Positions 1 through 6,443 of a DNA stretch of 13,332 nucleotides are shown one piece after another. Under the pieces are notes generated by a model. It was not told where the DNA came from. It did no database searches and saw only the letters and a program-made list of their open reading frames with translations. The stretch covers positions 1-13,332 of the forward strand of contig SBHH01000056.1 of NCBI GenBank assembly GCA_006226265.1, in the 5' to 3' direction. The position numbers were made by a program, and so were the translations under genes. Position 1 is the first letter of the stretch; every line of letters starts with the position of its first letter. This DNA comes from Alphaproteobacteria bacterium (GTDB lineage: Bacteria > Pseudomonadota > Alphaproteobacteria > Sneathiellales > Sneathiellaceae).

Positions 1-2
1 TC

Positions 3-194
3 TCCTTTTTCGAGAACGAAAAGGCGGTTCAGAACTGGCGTAATTTGTCCCTCCATCGAAAGGCGCAGGCCGCCGGACGGAATGGCATTTTCAACGACTA
101 CCGGCTTCGCGTCGTCTCTGTCATCCGCGATTACGGCATGTTCAAACGCGAGGAAGCGCCGGAGGATAGCCGCGCGCGGCATGATAAAGATTGA
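3..194 (+). CDS. Antibiotic biosynthesis monooxygenase (ABM) domain protein, 3' end only
   Basis: This is the last 63 codons of a gene that begins left of the window, read in the frame starting at base 3 and ending in TGA at 192-194. The visible part reads FFENEKAVQNWRNLSLHRKAQ, then NDYRLRVVSVIRDYG, then a charged tail. That order (a W-R/K-x-x-x-x-H-R helix, then a Y-R-[IL]-R-V strand, then RDYG) is the usual C-terminal half of the small ferredoxin-like ABM family, whose members act on diverse small molecules such as quinones and haem. The substrate cannot be told. The gene converges on the lipid kinase gene with only three bases between the two stop codons, and no terminator hairpin is visible there. 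The family call is fairly safe even from a fragment. Confidence 0.72.
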   Translation, partial: SFFENEKAVQNWRNLSLHRKAQAAGRNGIFNDYRLRVVSVIRDYGMFKREEAPEDSRARHDKD

Positions 195-197
195 GGC

Positions 198-1094
198 TTA
201 ACTGTCCGCCGGTTTCAGGATCAGGATGGAATTTTCTTTGAATGTGATGTGGACGGGGGTCAAAAGGCCGCCGTCCCCGTCATACTGGCAGGGAAAAGGC
301 TGATCAGCTTCCAGCGTCATCTCGCGAAGGTCCTGCCACATCTCGACGTCTTTGAGATGTGGAAGCCGCCCGGAGATAAGCGCGAGGCCATAGCGGATCG
401 CATTAAAAAAGCCGGAGCCTTTCAGGATCAGAACATCGAAACCGGGTCGTTCAAGCCCCGCGTCCGGCGCGATGATAAATCCGCCGCCGTAATGGCGGAC
501 ATTCGTCACGATAATCGTGCCGCCGCTTGAGACTTCACTTTCCGTCCGCAGGCGAAGCTGCAGCGCGCCGAAGCTTCCAATCGCGCGAAATCCGGCAAGG
601 ACATAGGCTATCGCGCCGAACTTTCGCTTCTCCGCCGGATTGAGGGCGGCGACGGCGAGCGAGTCATATCCCGCCCCCACCATCAGAAGGAATCGCCGCT
701 CATTCGCGCGGCCCGAATGAACAAGACAGGGTGTGGCGGTGACCAGCGTCTCGACGGCCTTCTGGATGGAAGTGCCGATGCCAAGCTCCCGCGCCAGCAC
801 ATTGGCGGTGCCGAGCGGAATGACGCCCAAGGGAACTCGCGCGTCGTCAAGCCCGTTCAAGATTTCCGCGACCGTCCCGTCGCCCCCCGCCGCGACAATG
901 GCAAGATCGGGATCATTGCGGGCGGCAAGCTCCTTTGCCAGATCCTCTGCATGGCGGGGACGTTCGGTCTTTAATATCTCCACCTCGCAATCGGCTTCCG
1001 ACAGGGCGAGCAGGGCGCGGGCGAACCGGCTTTTGTTTCGAAATCCTGAAATCGGGTTGTGAATGATCGCGAGGCGCCGCTTGCCTTCTGTCAT
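198..1094 (-). CDS. Diacylglycerol kinase-family lipid kinase (DAGK_cat / YegS-like)
   Basis: A 298-residue soluble protein of the family that phosphorylates a lipid hydroxyl with ATP (diacylglycerol, ceramide or sphingoid base, depending on the member). Visible motifs are the N-terminal phosphate-binding NPISG (residues 13-17), the hallmark GGDGT loop (70-74) followed by EILNG, PLGTAN (93-98), and a C-terminal QYDGDGG segment corresponding to the acidic motif of the second domain. An upstream ATG at 1122-1124 would add ten residues. The start at 1094 is preferred because a GGAAGGA Shine-Dalgarno lies seven bases before it, and the conserved fold begins right after it. The gene is divergent from an LpxH-like phosphoesterase and a GT4 glycosyltransferase, which suggests membrane or glycolipid metabolism. 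The exact lipid substrate is not determined by the sequence. Confidence 0.9.
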   Translation of the reverse strand: MTEGKRRLAIIHNPISGFRNKSRFARALLALSEADCEVEILKTERPRHAEDLAKELAARNDPDLAIVAAGGDGTVAEILNGLDDARVPLGVIPLGTANVLARELGIGTSIQKAVETLVTATPCLVHSGRANERRFLLMVGAGYDSLAVAALNPAEKRKFGAIAYVLAGFRAIGSFGALQLRLRTESEVSSGGTIIVTNVRHYGGGFIIAPDAGLERPGFDVLILKGSGFFNAIRYGLALISGRLPHLKDVEMWQDLREMTLEADQPFPCQYDGDGGLLTPVHITFKENSILILKPADS

Positions 1095-1101
1095 GAAGCC
1101 G

Positions 1102-1108
1102 TCCTTCC
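1102..1108 (-). promoter_or_regulatory. Ribosome binding site deciding the lipid kinase start
   Basis: On the minus strand this reads GGAAGGA and ends seven bases before the ATG at 1092-1094. It favours that codon over the in-frame ATG at 1122-1124, which would place this site inside the coding region. Confidence 0.65.
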
Positions 1109-1132
1109 CTTGCAATAAAATCATAACCGGAC

Positions 1133-1162
1133 AGTCATCAAACTGACTATCTCAACCGATAG
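1133..1162. repeat. Two overlapping short inverted repeats in the divergent intergenic region
   Basis: AGTCA at 1133-1137 pairs with TGACT at 1144-1148, and CTATC at 1147-1151 pairs with GATAG at 1158-1162. Both have five-base arms and six-base spacers. They lie between the lipid kinase start and the promoter-like site at 1176-1200. They could be a regulator site, but arms this short also arise by chance. Confidence 0.25.
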
Positions 1163-1175
1163 AAATAAGCCCATA

Positions 1176-1200
1176 GGAATGTTTCTGCCGTGAAACCGTT
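1176..1200 (+). promoter_or_regulatory. Near-consensus general-stress (EcfG-type) promoter upstream of the metallophosphoesterase gene
   Basis: GGAAT at 1176-1180, exactly 16 bases, then CGTT at 1197-1200. The alphaproteobacterial EcfG sigma factor consensus is GGAAC-N16/17-CGTT, so this differs by one base in the -35 element. Transcription would begin near 1207 and give a leader of about 30 bases before the ATG at 1239. The position is right and the spacing is ideal, but the mismatch at the fifth -35 base weakens the call. It is likely weaker than the two exact matches at 12916-12967. Confidence 0.45.
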
Positions 1201-1238
1201 TGATGACCCTTTCATGACAGGCGATCGGACTCTGCGTA

Positions 1239-2108
1239 ATGGATGCCAGCGTAATCGTACATAAATACAAGTCCATCTGGATATCGGATATTCACCTCGG
1301 CACGCCGGGCTGCAAGGCGCATTTCCTTCTCGATTTCCTGAAAAGCACCAAGAGCGACAACCTGTTCCTCGTCGGCGATATCATCGACGGCTGGAGCCTG
1401 GAGCAAGGCTGGTACTGGCCGCAAACCCATAACGATGTGGTGCAGAAGATATTGCGGAAAGCGCGAAAGGGAACGAATGTCGTTTTCATTCCGGGCAACC
1501 ATGATGAATTCGCAAGGCCCTATGCCGATCTTGAATTCGGAACGATCAAGGTTGCGCGCGAAATCATCCATGAAACGATGGACGGACGGCGCTTTCTGGT
1601 CCTGCATGGCGACGAGTTTGATGTGGTGGTGAAATATGCCCGCTGGCTCGCTTACCTTGGCGACTGGAGCTATGGCCTCTGCCTGAAACTCAACGATTTG
1701 CTGAATACGGTACGCGAACGGCTGGGTTATCCTTACTGGTCGCTGTCGGCTTATCTGAAGCTGAAAGTCAAGAACGCCGTCAAATTCATCGCCGATTTTG
1801 AAAATGCCCTCGCCGATGTCGCCCGCGACCGCGAGGTTGACGGCATCATCTGCGGCCATATCCACCATCCGGAAATCCGCGAGATCAACGGCGTCACCTA
1901 TTGCAACGACGGTGACTGGGTCGAAAGCTGCTCGGCGCTGGTCGAGAATTTTGACGGCAGCCTTGAACTGATCCGCTGGATGGAAACAAGTCCCCGTCAT
2001 GTCTCCCTACAGGAAAGCAAAGCATGCGCATCCTCCTCGTCACAGACGCCTGGCATCCTCAGGTCAATGGTGTTGTCCGGACGCTCTCGACGCTCCAGCA
2101 GTATCTGA
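1239..2108 (+). CDS. LpxH-like metallophosphoesterase (UDP-2,3-diacylglucosamine diphosphatase family)
   Basis: A 289-residue cytoplasmic calcineurin-like phosphoesterase. All metal-site motifs are present in order: SDIHLG (residues 16-21, Asp17 and His19), GDIIDGW (46-52), GNHDE (86-90), HGDEFD (123-128) and GHIHHP (206-211). This set is typical of the LpxH-like group (COG2908), often annotated as UDP-2,3-diacylglucosamine diphosphatase. Many alphaproteobacteria use the unrelated LpxI for that lipid A step, so the true substrate here is open and no symbol is given. The start codon has only a weak Shine-Dalgarno, but no better in-frame start precedes the SDIHLG motif. The last 28 or so residues are a Ser/Arg-rich tail that reads through the start of the glycosyltransferase gene in another frame (85-base overlap). 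An EcfG-like promoter lies upstream. Confidence 0.88.
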   Translation: MDASVIVHKYKSIWISDIHLGTPGCKAHFLLDFLKSTKSDNLFLVGDIIDGWSLEQGWYWPQTHNDVVQKILRKARKGTNVVFIPGNHDEFARPYADLEFGTIKVAREIIHETMDGRRFLVLHGDEFDVVVKYARWLAYLGDWSYGLCLKLNDLLNTVRERLGYPYWSLSAYLKLKVKNAVKFIADFENALADVARDREVDGIICGHIHHPEIREINGVTYCNDGDWVESCSALVENFDGSLELIRWMETSPRHVSLQESKACASSSSQTPGILRSMVLSGRSRRSSSI

Positions 2109-3028
2109 CGGGCGCCGGCGATACGGTCCGGATGGTAACGCCGGAACTATTCCGCTCCCTCCCCTGTCCGACATATCCGGAAATTCGCCTGTCTCTCTTT
2201 CCGGGGGGCAAGTTGAAGCGCCTGTTCGAGGAGTTCCAGCCCGAAGCCGTTCATATCGCGACGGAAGGCCCGCTCGGCCTTGCGGCACGGCGCTATTGCA
2301 TGAAACATGATTTGCCGTTCACGACCGCCTTCCATACCCGCTTCGCCGAATATATCAATGCGCGGATAAAACTCCCCCTCACAATTGGCTATGCAATGCT
2401 CCGTTGGTTCCACGGCCCCTCCCGTGCGGTGATGGTGGCAACCCAGAGCCTTGAAGATGATTTGCGGCTTCGCGGGTTCGCGCATATCGTCCGCTGGACC
2501 CGGGGGATTGATACCAATCTTTTCCGGCCGCGCGAACGGGCCGCCAATGACCTTGACGAGCCGATCTTCCTTTATGTCGGACGTGTCGCCATTGAAAAGA
2601 ACATCGAGGCTTTCCTCAAACTCGATCTGCCGGGCAAGAAGATCGTCGTCGGCGACGGGCCGCAACGCCGTCAGTTGGAGAACCGCTACCCCGACGCGGA
2701 ATTTCTCGGCCTGAAGGAAGGGGAGGAACTGGCCGCACTTTATGCCGCCGCCGACGTCTTCGTCTTCCCAAGCCGGACGGATACTTTCGGCCTCGTCCTT
2801 CTGGAAGCGCTTGCGAGCGGCCTTTCCGTCGCCGCCTATCCGGTAACCGGGCCGCTTGATGTCATTGGCTCCAATCCGGTCGGCGTGCTGGATGAAGACT
2901 TGCAAAGCGCCGCCCTCAAAGCGCTTGAAATCCCGAAAGAGGCCTGCCGCGCCTTCGCGCTCGATTTTTCATGGGATACAAGCGCGGCGCAGTTCCGAAA
3001 TAATCTTTCCCCCTTCACCGAAAGCTGA
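2024..3028 (+). CDS. GT4-family glycosyltransferase (MgtA/SqdX-like)
   Basis: A 334-residue retaining GT-B glycosyltransferase. The N-terminus MRILLVTDAWHPQVNGV is the conserved acceptor-domain start, which fixes the start codon at 2024; AGGAAAG precedes it at about six bases. Other landmarks are RGIDTNLF (160-167), the donor-domain VGRVAIEKNI (185-194), and PSRTDTFGLVLLEALASGL (249-267), the GT4 nucleotide-sugar site with the second Glu of the EX7E motif at 261. Closest in style to the group holding mannosyltransferase MgtA and sulfoquinovosyltransferase SqdX, which transfer sugars to lipid acceptors. The gene overlaps the phosphoesterase gene by 85 bases, so the two are very probably co-transcribed and translationally coupled. 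A role in glycolipid assembly is inferred from similarity and context; donor and acceptor are unknown. Confidence 0.9.
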   Translation: MRILLVTDAWHPQVNGVVRTLSTLQQYLTGAGDTVRMVTPELFRSLPCPTYPEIRLSLFPGGKLKRLFEEFQPEAVHIATEGPLGLAARRYCMKHDLPFTTAFHTRFAEYINARIKLPLTIGYAMLRWFHGPSRAVMVATQSLEDDLRLRGFAHIVRWTRGIDTNLFRPRERAANDLDEPIFLYVGRVAIEKNIEAFLKLDLPGKKIVVGDGPQRRQLENRYPDAEFLGLKEGEELAALYAAADVFVFPSRTDTFGLVLLEALASGLSVAAYPVTGPLDVIGSNPVGVLDEDLQSAALKALEIPKEACRAFALDFSWDTSAAQFRNNLSPFTES

Positions 3029-3058
3029 CCCGCGCATTTCGCTAAGCTTATAAAGACA

Positions 3059-3088
3059 TTGAACTTCCGTGCCGCGAAAGGGTATCTT
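3059..3088 (+). promoter_or_regulatory. Candidate sigma-70 promoter for the amidase-oxidoreductase pair
   Basis: TTGAAC at 3059-3064, an 18-base spacer, then TATCTT at 3083-3088; each hexamer matches the consensus at four of six positions. It lies in the 98-base gap after the glycosyltransferase stop and would give a leader of about 30 bases before the ATG at 3127. No terminator hairpin was seen in the same gap, so read-through from the upstream operon is also possible. Confidence 0.3.
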
Positions 3089-3126
3089 CGTTGCAACAAG
3101 AACTTCATTCAAGGAACGGAAGCGAC

Positions 3127-4536
3127 ATGACGGAAATCTGGCAATGGGGTGCAGTCAAGACGGCAAAGGCGATCCGCGAAAAGAAAATCAGCGCCCGGGA
3201 GGCGGTAGAGGCTTCCCTCAGCCGGATGGCCGAAGTGAATGCAAGCGTGAATGCCGTGACCGCCGATCTTTCCGACAAGGCCCGGATTGCCGCCGATCAG
3301 GCCGATGCCATTCTGGCCGCGGGCGGGACGCCGGGGCTCCTTCATGGCGTCCCCGTCACGATCAAGGAGAATATCGACCAGATCGGCGAAAGCACACCAA
3401 ACGGTATCCCGGCGTTGAACGACGTGATTGCGGACGCGGATTCCCCCGTCGTCTCCAACCTGAAAAAGGCGGGGGCAATTATTATCGGCCGCACCAATAC
3501 GCCGGAATTCAGCCTCCGCTGGTTCACGGACAATCCGCTTCGGGGCAAGACACTCAATCCCTGGAACAGGGACGTGACACCGGGTGGCTCATCGGGCGGG
3601 GCCGCGGCTTCCGTCGCCCTTGGCATCGGCACCATGGCCCATGGCAATGACCTTGGCGGCTCCCTCCGATACCCGGCCTATGCCTGCGGGGTTGCGACGA
3701 TCCGGCCCAGTCTCGGCCGCATTGCCGCCTATAACCCCATGGGGACTGACGAGCGTCCGCCGATGCTGCAGCTCATGTCCGTGCAGGGACCGATCGCGCG
3801 GGAGGTGAAAGATGTCCGCCTCACGCTGGAAGTGATGGCGGAATATGATCCCCGCGATCCCTGGCAGACCCCTGCCCCGATTGACGGCCCTCGCCTGGAA
3901 GCGCCAATCCGCGTTGCACTGACCAAGGAACCGGCAGGCGTGCCCTGTCATCCGACCGTCGCCAGCGCCATCAACAAGGCCGGGCATATTCTGGAGGGCG
4001 CCGGCTATGAAGTGGAACTGGTGAACCCGCCCCTCGTTACGGAAATCGCCGAGACCTGGCGCGCGCTTCTCATGACCGATACCCGCGTTATGAATGAGGA
4101 TGTGATGAGGAAGCTCGGTTCCGATAATTTCCAGAAAGTTCTCGACGGATATTTTGCGGCAACCAACACGCGCGATCTCAAAGGCTATCTGCAGATGTTC
4201 GCCGGGCGGACCCGATTGTTGCGCGCCTGGTCGGAATTCATGGCCGATTATCCGCTTGTCGTCGCACCGGTCTCGCAGGTTCCCGCCTTTGCCCAGGATG
4301 AAGACCTGAAAGGAGAGGCTCGCATCCGGACCATGCTGGATGACCAGAGCATGCTCTATGCGGTCAATCTTCTGGGCCTGCCGTCCGCCGCGGTGCCGAC
4401 CGGACTTGTCGATGGCCTGCCGAGCGGGGTTCAGATCATCGGCCGCCGCTTCCGGGAAGACACCTGCCTTGATGCGGCGCAAGCGATCGAAAACTCGGTC
4501 GGTGTGCTCGCGAAAGAGCTCTGGGCCCGGGCCTAA
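3127..4536 (+). CDS. Amidase signature family enzyme
   Basis: A 469-residue hydrolase of the amidase signature family, which cleaves amide bonds with a Ser-cisSer-Lys triad. The triad is visible: Lys80 in VPVTIKEN, cis-Ser155 in PGGSSGGAAAS, and nucleophile Ser179 in GNDLGGSLRYPA. The nucleophile motif normally reads G[ST]D[IL]GGS; here the second position is Asn (Asn174). The start at 3127 is chosen because the reading frame extends back to a TTG at 3091 whose added residues are non-conserved, while purine-rich AAGGAACGGAAG precedes the ATG. GatA-type tRNA amidotransferase is unlikely: there is no GatB or GatC nearby and the gene is paired with an oxidoreductase. It is followed after 40 bases by that oxidoreductase gene, so they probably form an operon. 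The substrate is unknown. Confidence 0.9.
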   Translation: MTEIWQWGAVKTAKAIREKKISAREAVEASLSRMAEVNASVNAVTADLSDKARIAADQADAILAAGGTPGLLHGVPVTIKENIDQIGESTPNGIPALNDVIADADSPVVSNLKKAGAIIIGRTNTPEFSLRWFTDNPLRGKTLNPWNRDVTPGGSSGGAAASVALGIGTMAHGNDLGGSLRYPAYACGVATIRPSLGRIAAYNPMGTDERPPMLQLMSVQGPIAREVKDVRLTLEVMAEYDPRDPWQTPAPIDGPRLEAPIRVALTKEPAGVPCHPTVASAINKAGHILEGAGYEVELVNPPLVTEIAETWRALLMTDTRVMNEDVMRKLGSDNFQKVLDGYFAATNTRDLKGYLQMFAGRTRLLRAWSEFMADYPLVVAPVSQVPAFAQDEDLKGEARIRTMLDDQSMLYAVNLLGLPSAAVPTGLVDGLPSGVQIIGRRFREDTCLDAAQAIENSVGVLAKELWARA

Positions 4537-4576
4537 CCATTTAAAATTCAATCAAGTCAGTCAGAAAGAAAGCGAT

Positions 4577-5593
4577 ATGCGCGCAATTGTCGTTCATAAA
4601 TATGGTCCGCACCGTGACGTCACCAGCCTTGAAAATTTCCCGATCCCCGAACCCGGGCCGGGACAGGTCGTCGTTCGGAACAAGGCGGTCGGGGTCAGCT
4701 TCGGCATGTCGCTCGCCATTGCCGGAAAATATCAGCGGAAAACCCCGCTTCCTTTCGTCCCCGCAACCGAGGCGGCCGGGATCATCCATAGCGTCGGCCC
4801 CGGCGTTACCCGCGTCGCGCCCGGCGATCATGTCATGTGCAATGTCGATCAGGGCGGCGCAGGCGGCTTCAACCTGACCGAGGCGATCTGCTGTCATAAA
4901 ATCCCGAAGGAGATGGATTTCGGCGCGGGCGCGATGATCGTCCTTTCCTACAATACCTCCTACGGCGCACTGGTCCGTCGGGCCAATCTGAAGGCGGGGG
5001 AAACCCTGCTGATCCACGGGGCCGCAGGCGCTGTTGGCACGGCAGCCATCGAAATCGGCAAGGCGCTCGGCGCGACTGTCATTGCCGTTGCGGGCGGCGA
5101 GAAGCATTGCGAAACCGCGCACAAACATGGCGCCGATCATGTCATCGATCATCGCCAGCAGGAATTCAGGGAGCGCGTGCTCGAGATTACGAACGGGCGC
5201 GGCGTTGATGTTGTCTATGACAGTATCGGCGGCGACGTGACCCATCAATCGATCCGCTCCCTGACCTGGGAAGGACGACTGCTTACCATCGGTTATGCCT
5301 GTGGTGAAATCCCGAAAATTCCGGCAAACCTTCTCCTGCTTAAGAATATCTCCGCCATGGGCTTCAATCTCGGTCATTTCTTTGGCTGGTCACCAGGTGG
5401 CAAGCGCGCCGATTATGTCGAAGTGGTGGATGAGATTACGGCGGGCGTCCTGAAACTCTACACCGAAGGCAAGATCAAACCGGAAGTGGGGGCAAGTTTC
5501 ACTCTGCCCGAACTCAATGAGGCGCTGGACGCGGTTTTAGAGCGGAAAGTCGATGGCAAATGCGTCATTACCTTCGGAGAAGATGATTACTAA
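4577..5593 (+). CDS. Zinc-free MDR oxidoreductase, NADPH:quinone oxidoreductase-like
   Basis: A 338-residue medium-chain dehydrogenase/reductase. The N-terminal GroES-like domain (to about 120) is followed by a Rossmann domain with HGAAGAVG (147-154), the AxxGxxG-type nucleotide loop of quinone oxidoreductases, and by GVDVVYDSIGGD further on. The zinc ligands of alcohol dehydrogenases are absent, as expected for the QOR branch, which reduces quinones or activated enones with NADPH. The frame is open well upstream into the amidase gene, but the family N-terminus MRAIVV begins at the ATG at 4577, preceded by a purine-rich AAGAAAG. It lies 40 bases after the amidase stop on the same strand. Its stop is only 15 bases from the stop of the convergent iclR-type gene, with no terminator visible between them. 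The substrate is unknown. Confidence 0.9.
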   Translation: MRAIVVHKYGPHRDVTSLENFPIPEPGPGQVVVRNKAVGVSFGMSLAIAGKYQRKTPLPFVPATEAAGIIHSVGPGVTRVAPGDHVMCNVDQGGAGGFNLTEAICCHKIPKEMDFGAGAMIVLSYNTSYGALVRRANLKAGETLLIHGAAGAVGTAAIEIGKALGATVIAVAGGEKHCETAHKHGADHVIDHRQQEFRERVLEITNGRGVDVVYDSIGGDVTHQSIRSLTWEGRLLTIGYACGEIPKIPANLLLLKNISAMGFNLGHFFGWSPGGKRADYVEVVDEITAGVLKLYTEGKIKPEVGASFTLPELNEALDAVLERKVDGKCVITFGEDDY

Positions 5594-5608
5594 ACCCCGG
5601 AACCTTGC

Positions 5609-6376
5609 TTATAGAAAGCGGGAGATTTCCGCCGCCGTCGCAACCACATCCTCGATAAGCGCCGGATCGCCCTGCAAATCCTGCTCATGGCCGGACAGGT
5701 TGATCGCGCCGATATAACGGCCCCCTTCCGCCGTGAGCGGCGCGGCAATCGCGAAAGTGCCGGAGGCGATATGCGAGTTCTGGGCGACATAACCCCGCGC
5801 CCGGTCCTCCTTCAACAGTTTTTTAAGCATCGCAAAGCTTGTCGGGGTGAGCGGCGTCAAAGGCTTGAAATCAAAGCCGTCGAATAGCTTTTCCAGATGC
5901 TCCTTCGCAAGGTCGCTCAGCAAAAGCCGGCCCATGGAGGTTGCATAGGCGGGAAGGCGCGATCCCACCGGAATATTGGACACCATGCTCCGGTCCGACA
6001 GCGCGCGATGGATATAGACGATATCGGTCCGGTCGAGAACGGCGACATGCACCGTGAAATTCGTCCGGTTGCGAAGATCGGTGACATGCGGCAGCGCAAT
6101 TTCATTGATATCAAGGGATTTGATATAGCTGTAGCCCAGCTCCATCACGCGGGAGGTCAGGCGGTATTGCTTTTTTTCGGTCGGACGGCAGATATAGCCT
6201 TCCTGCTCCAGCGTATAGACGATACGATAGGCAGCGGAGGTCGAAACCCCCAGAACCTCGGCGATATCGGAAAGGGTCATGTCCTGGTGCTTGTGATCGA
6301 AGGCCCTCAGGATTTCGAGGCCCCGCACCAGCGAATTCGCCATATAGTTCCGCTGCTCTCCCTTTTGTTTTGCCAT
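5609..6376 (-). CDS. IclR-family transcriptional regulator
   Basis: A 255-residue DNA-binding protein. An N-terminal winged helix-turn-helix (about residues 13-75) contains SLVRGLEILRAF, then TLSDIAEVLGVSTSAAYRIV as the recognition helix region. The C-terminal IclR effector domain (about 90-250) carries the typical VGSRLPAYATSMGRLLL, GYVAQNS and IAAPLTAEGG stretches. The family usually senses a small catabolite and controls adjacent degradation or transport genes. The gene is third in the minus-strand run after hutG and hutF, 67 bases downstream of hutF, and converges on the oxidoreductase gene. It probably regulates hutGF and/or the TAXI transporter rather than HutC, the usual GntR-type hut repressor, which is not seen here. 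The start is uncertain: ATG at 6374-6376 or ATG at 6341-6343 (MANSLVRGLE); neither has an ideally spaced Shine-Dalgarno. Confidence 0.93.
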   Translation of the reverse strand: MAKQKGEQRNYMANSLVRGLEILRAFDHKHQDMTLSDIAEVLGVSTSAAYRIVYTLEQEGYICRPTEKKQYRLTSRVMELGYSYIKSLDINEIALPHVTDLRNRTNFTVHVAVLDRTDIVYIHRALSDRSMVSNIPVGSRLPAYATSMGRLLLSDLAKEHLEKLFDGFDFKPLTPLTPTSFAMLKKLLKEDRARGYVAQNSHIASGTFAIAAPLTAEGGRYIGAINLSGHEQDLQGDPALIEDVVATAAEISRFL

Positions 6377-6443
6377 TTATATGCCGTACCCCCTCACCAT
6401 TCCCGTTCTGCACGGCCATATCACATCTATTGCGCGTTCACAG

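Noticed and set aside
1212..2000. A 262-codon open frame on the minus strand across the phosphoesterase gene
   Set aside because: The plus strand carries all five metallophosphoesterase motifs in order; the antisense product resembles nothing known.
3127..4536. Amidase as GatA, the glutamyl-tRNA(Gln) amidotransferase subunit
   Set aside because: No gatB or gatC is adjacent, and the nucleophile motif (GNDLGGSLRYPA) differs from the GSDTGGSIRQPA-like form usual in GatA.
3589..4551. A 320-codon open frame on the minus strand across the amidase gene
   Set aside because: It is an antisense shadow: the plus strand holds a full amidase with its catalytic triad, and the antisense translation shows no recognisable family. 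Similar long shadows at 2147-2905 and 10332-11216 were rejected for the same reason.
5594..5608. A terminator between the convergent oxidoreductase and iclR-type genes
   Set aside because: The gap is 15 bases and holds no inverted repeat or T-run.
5609..6376. Regulator next to hutF as HutC
   Set aside because: HutC is a GntR-family protein; this one has IclR-type N- and C-terminal domains.
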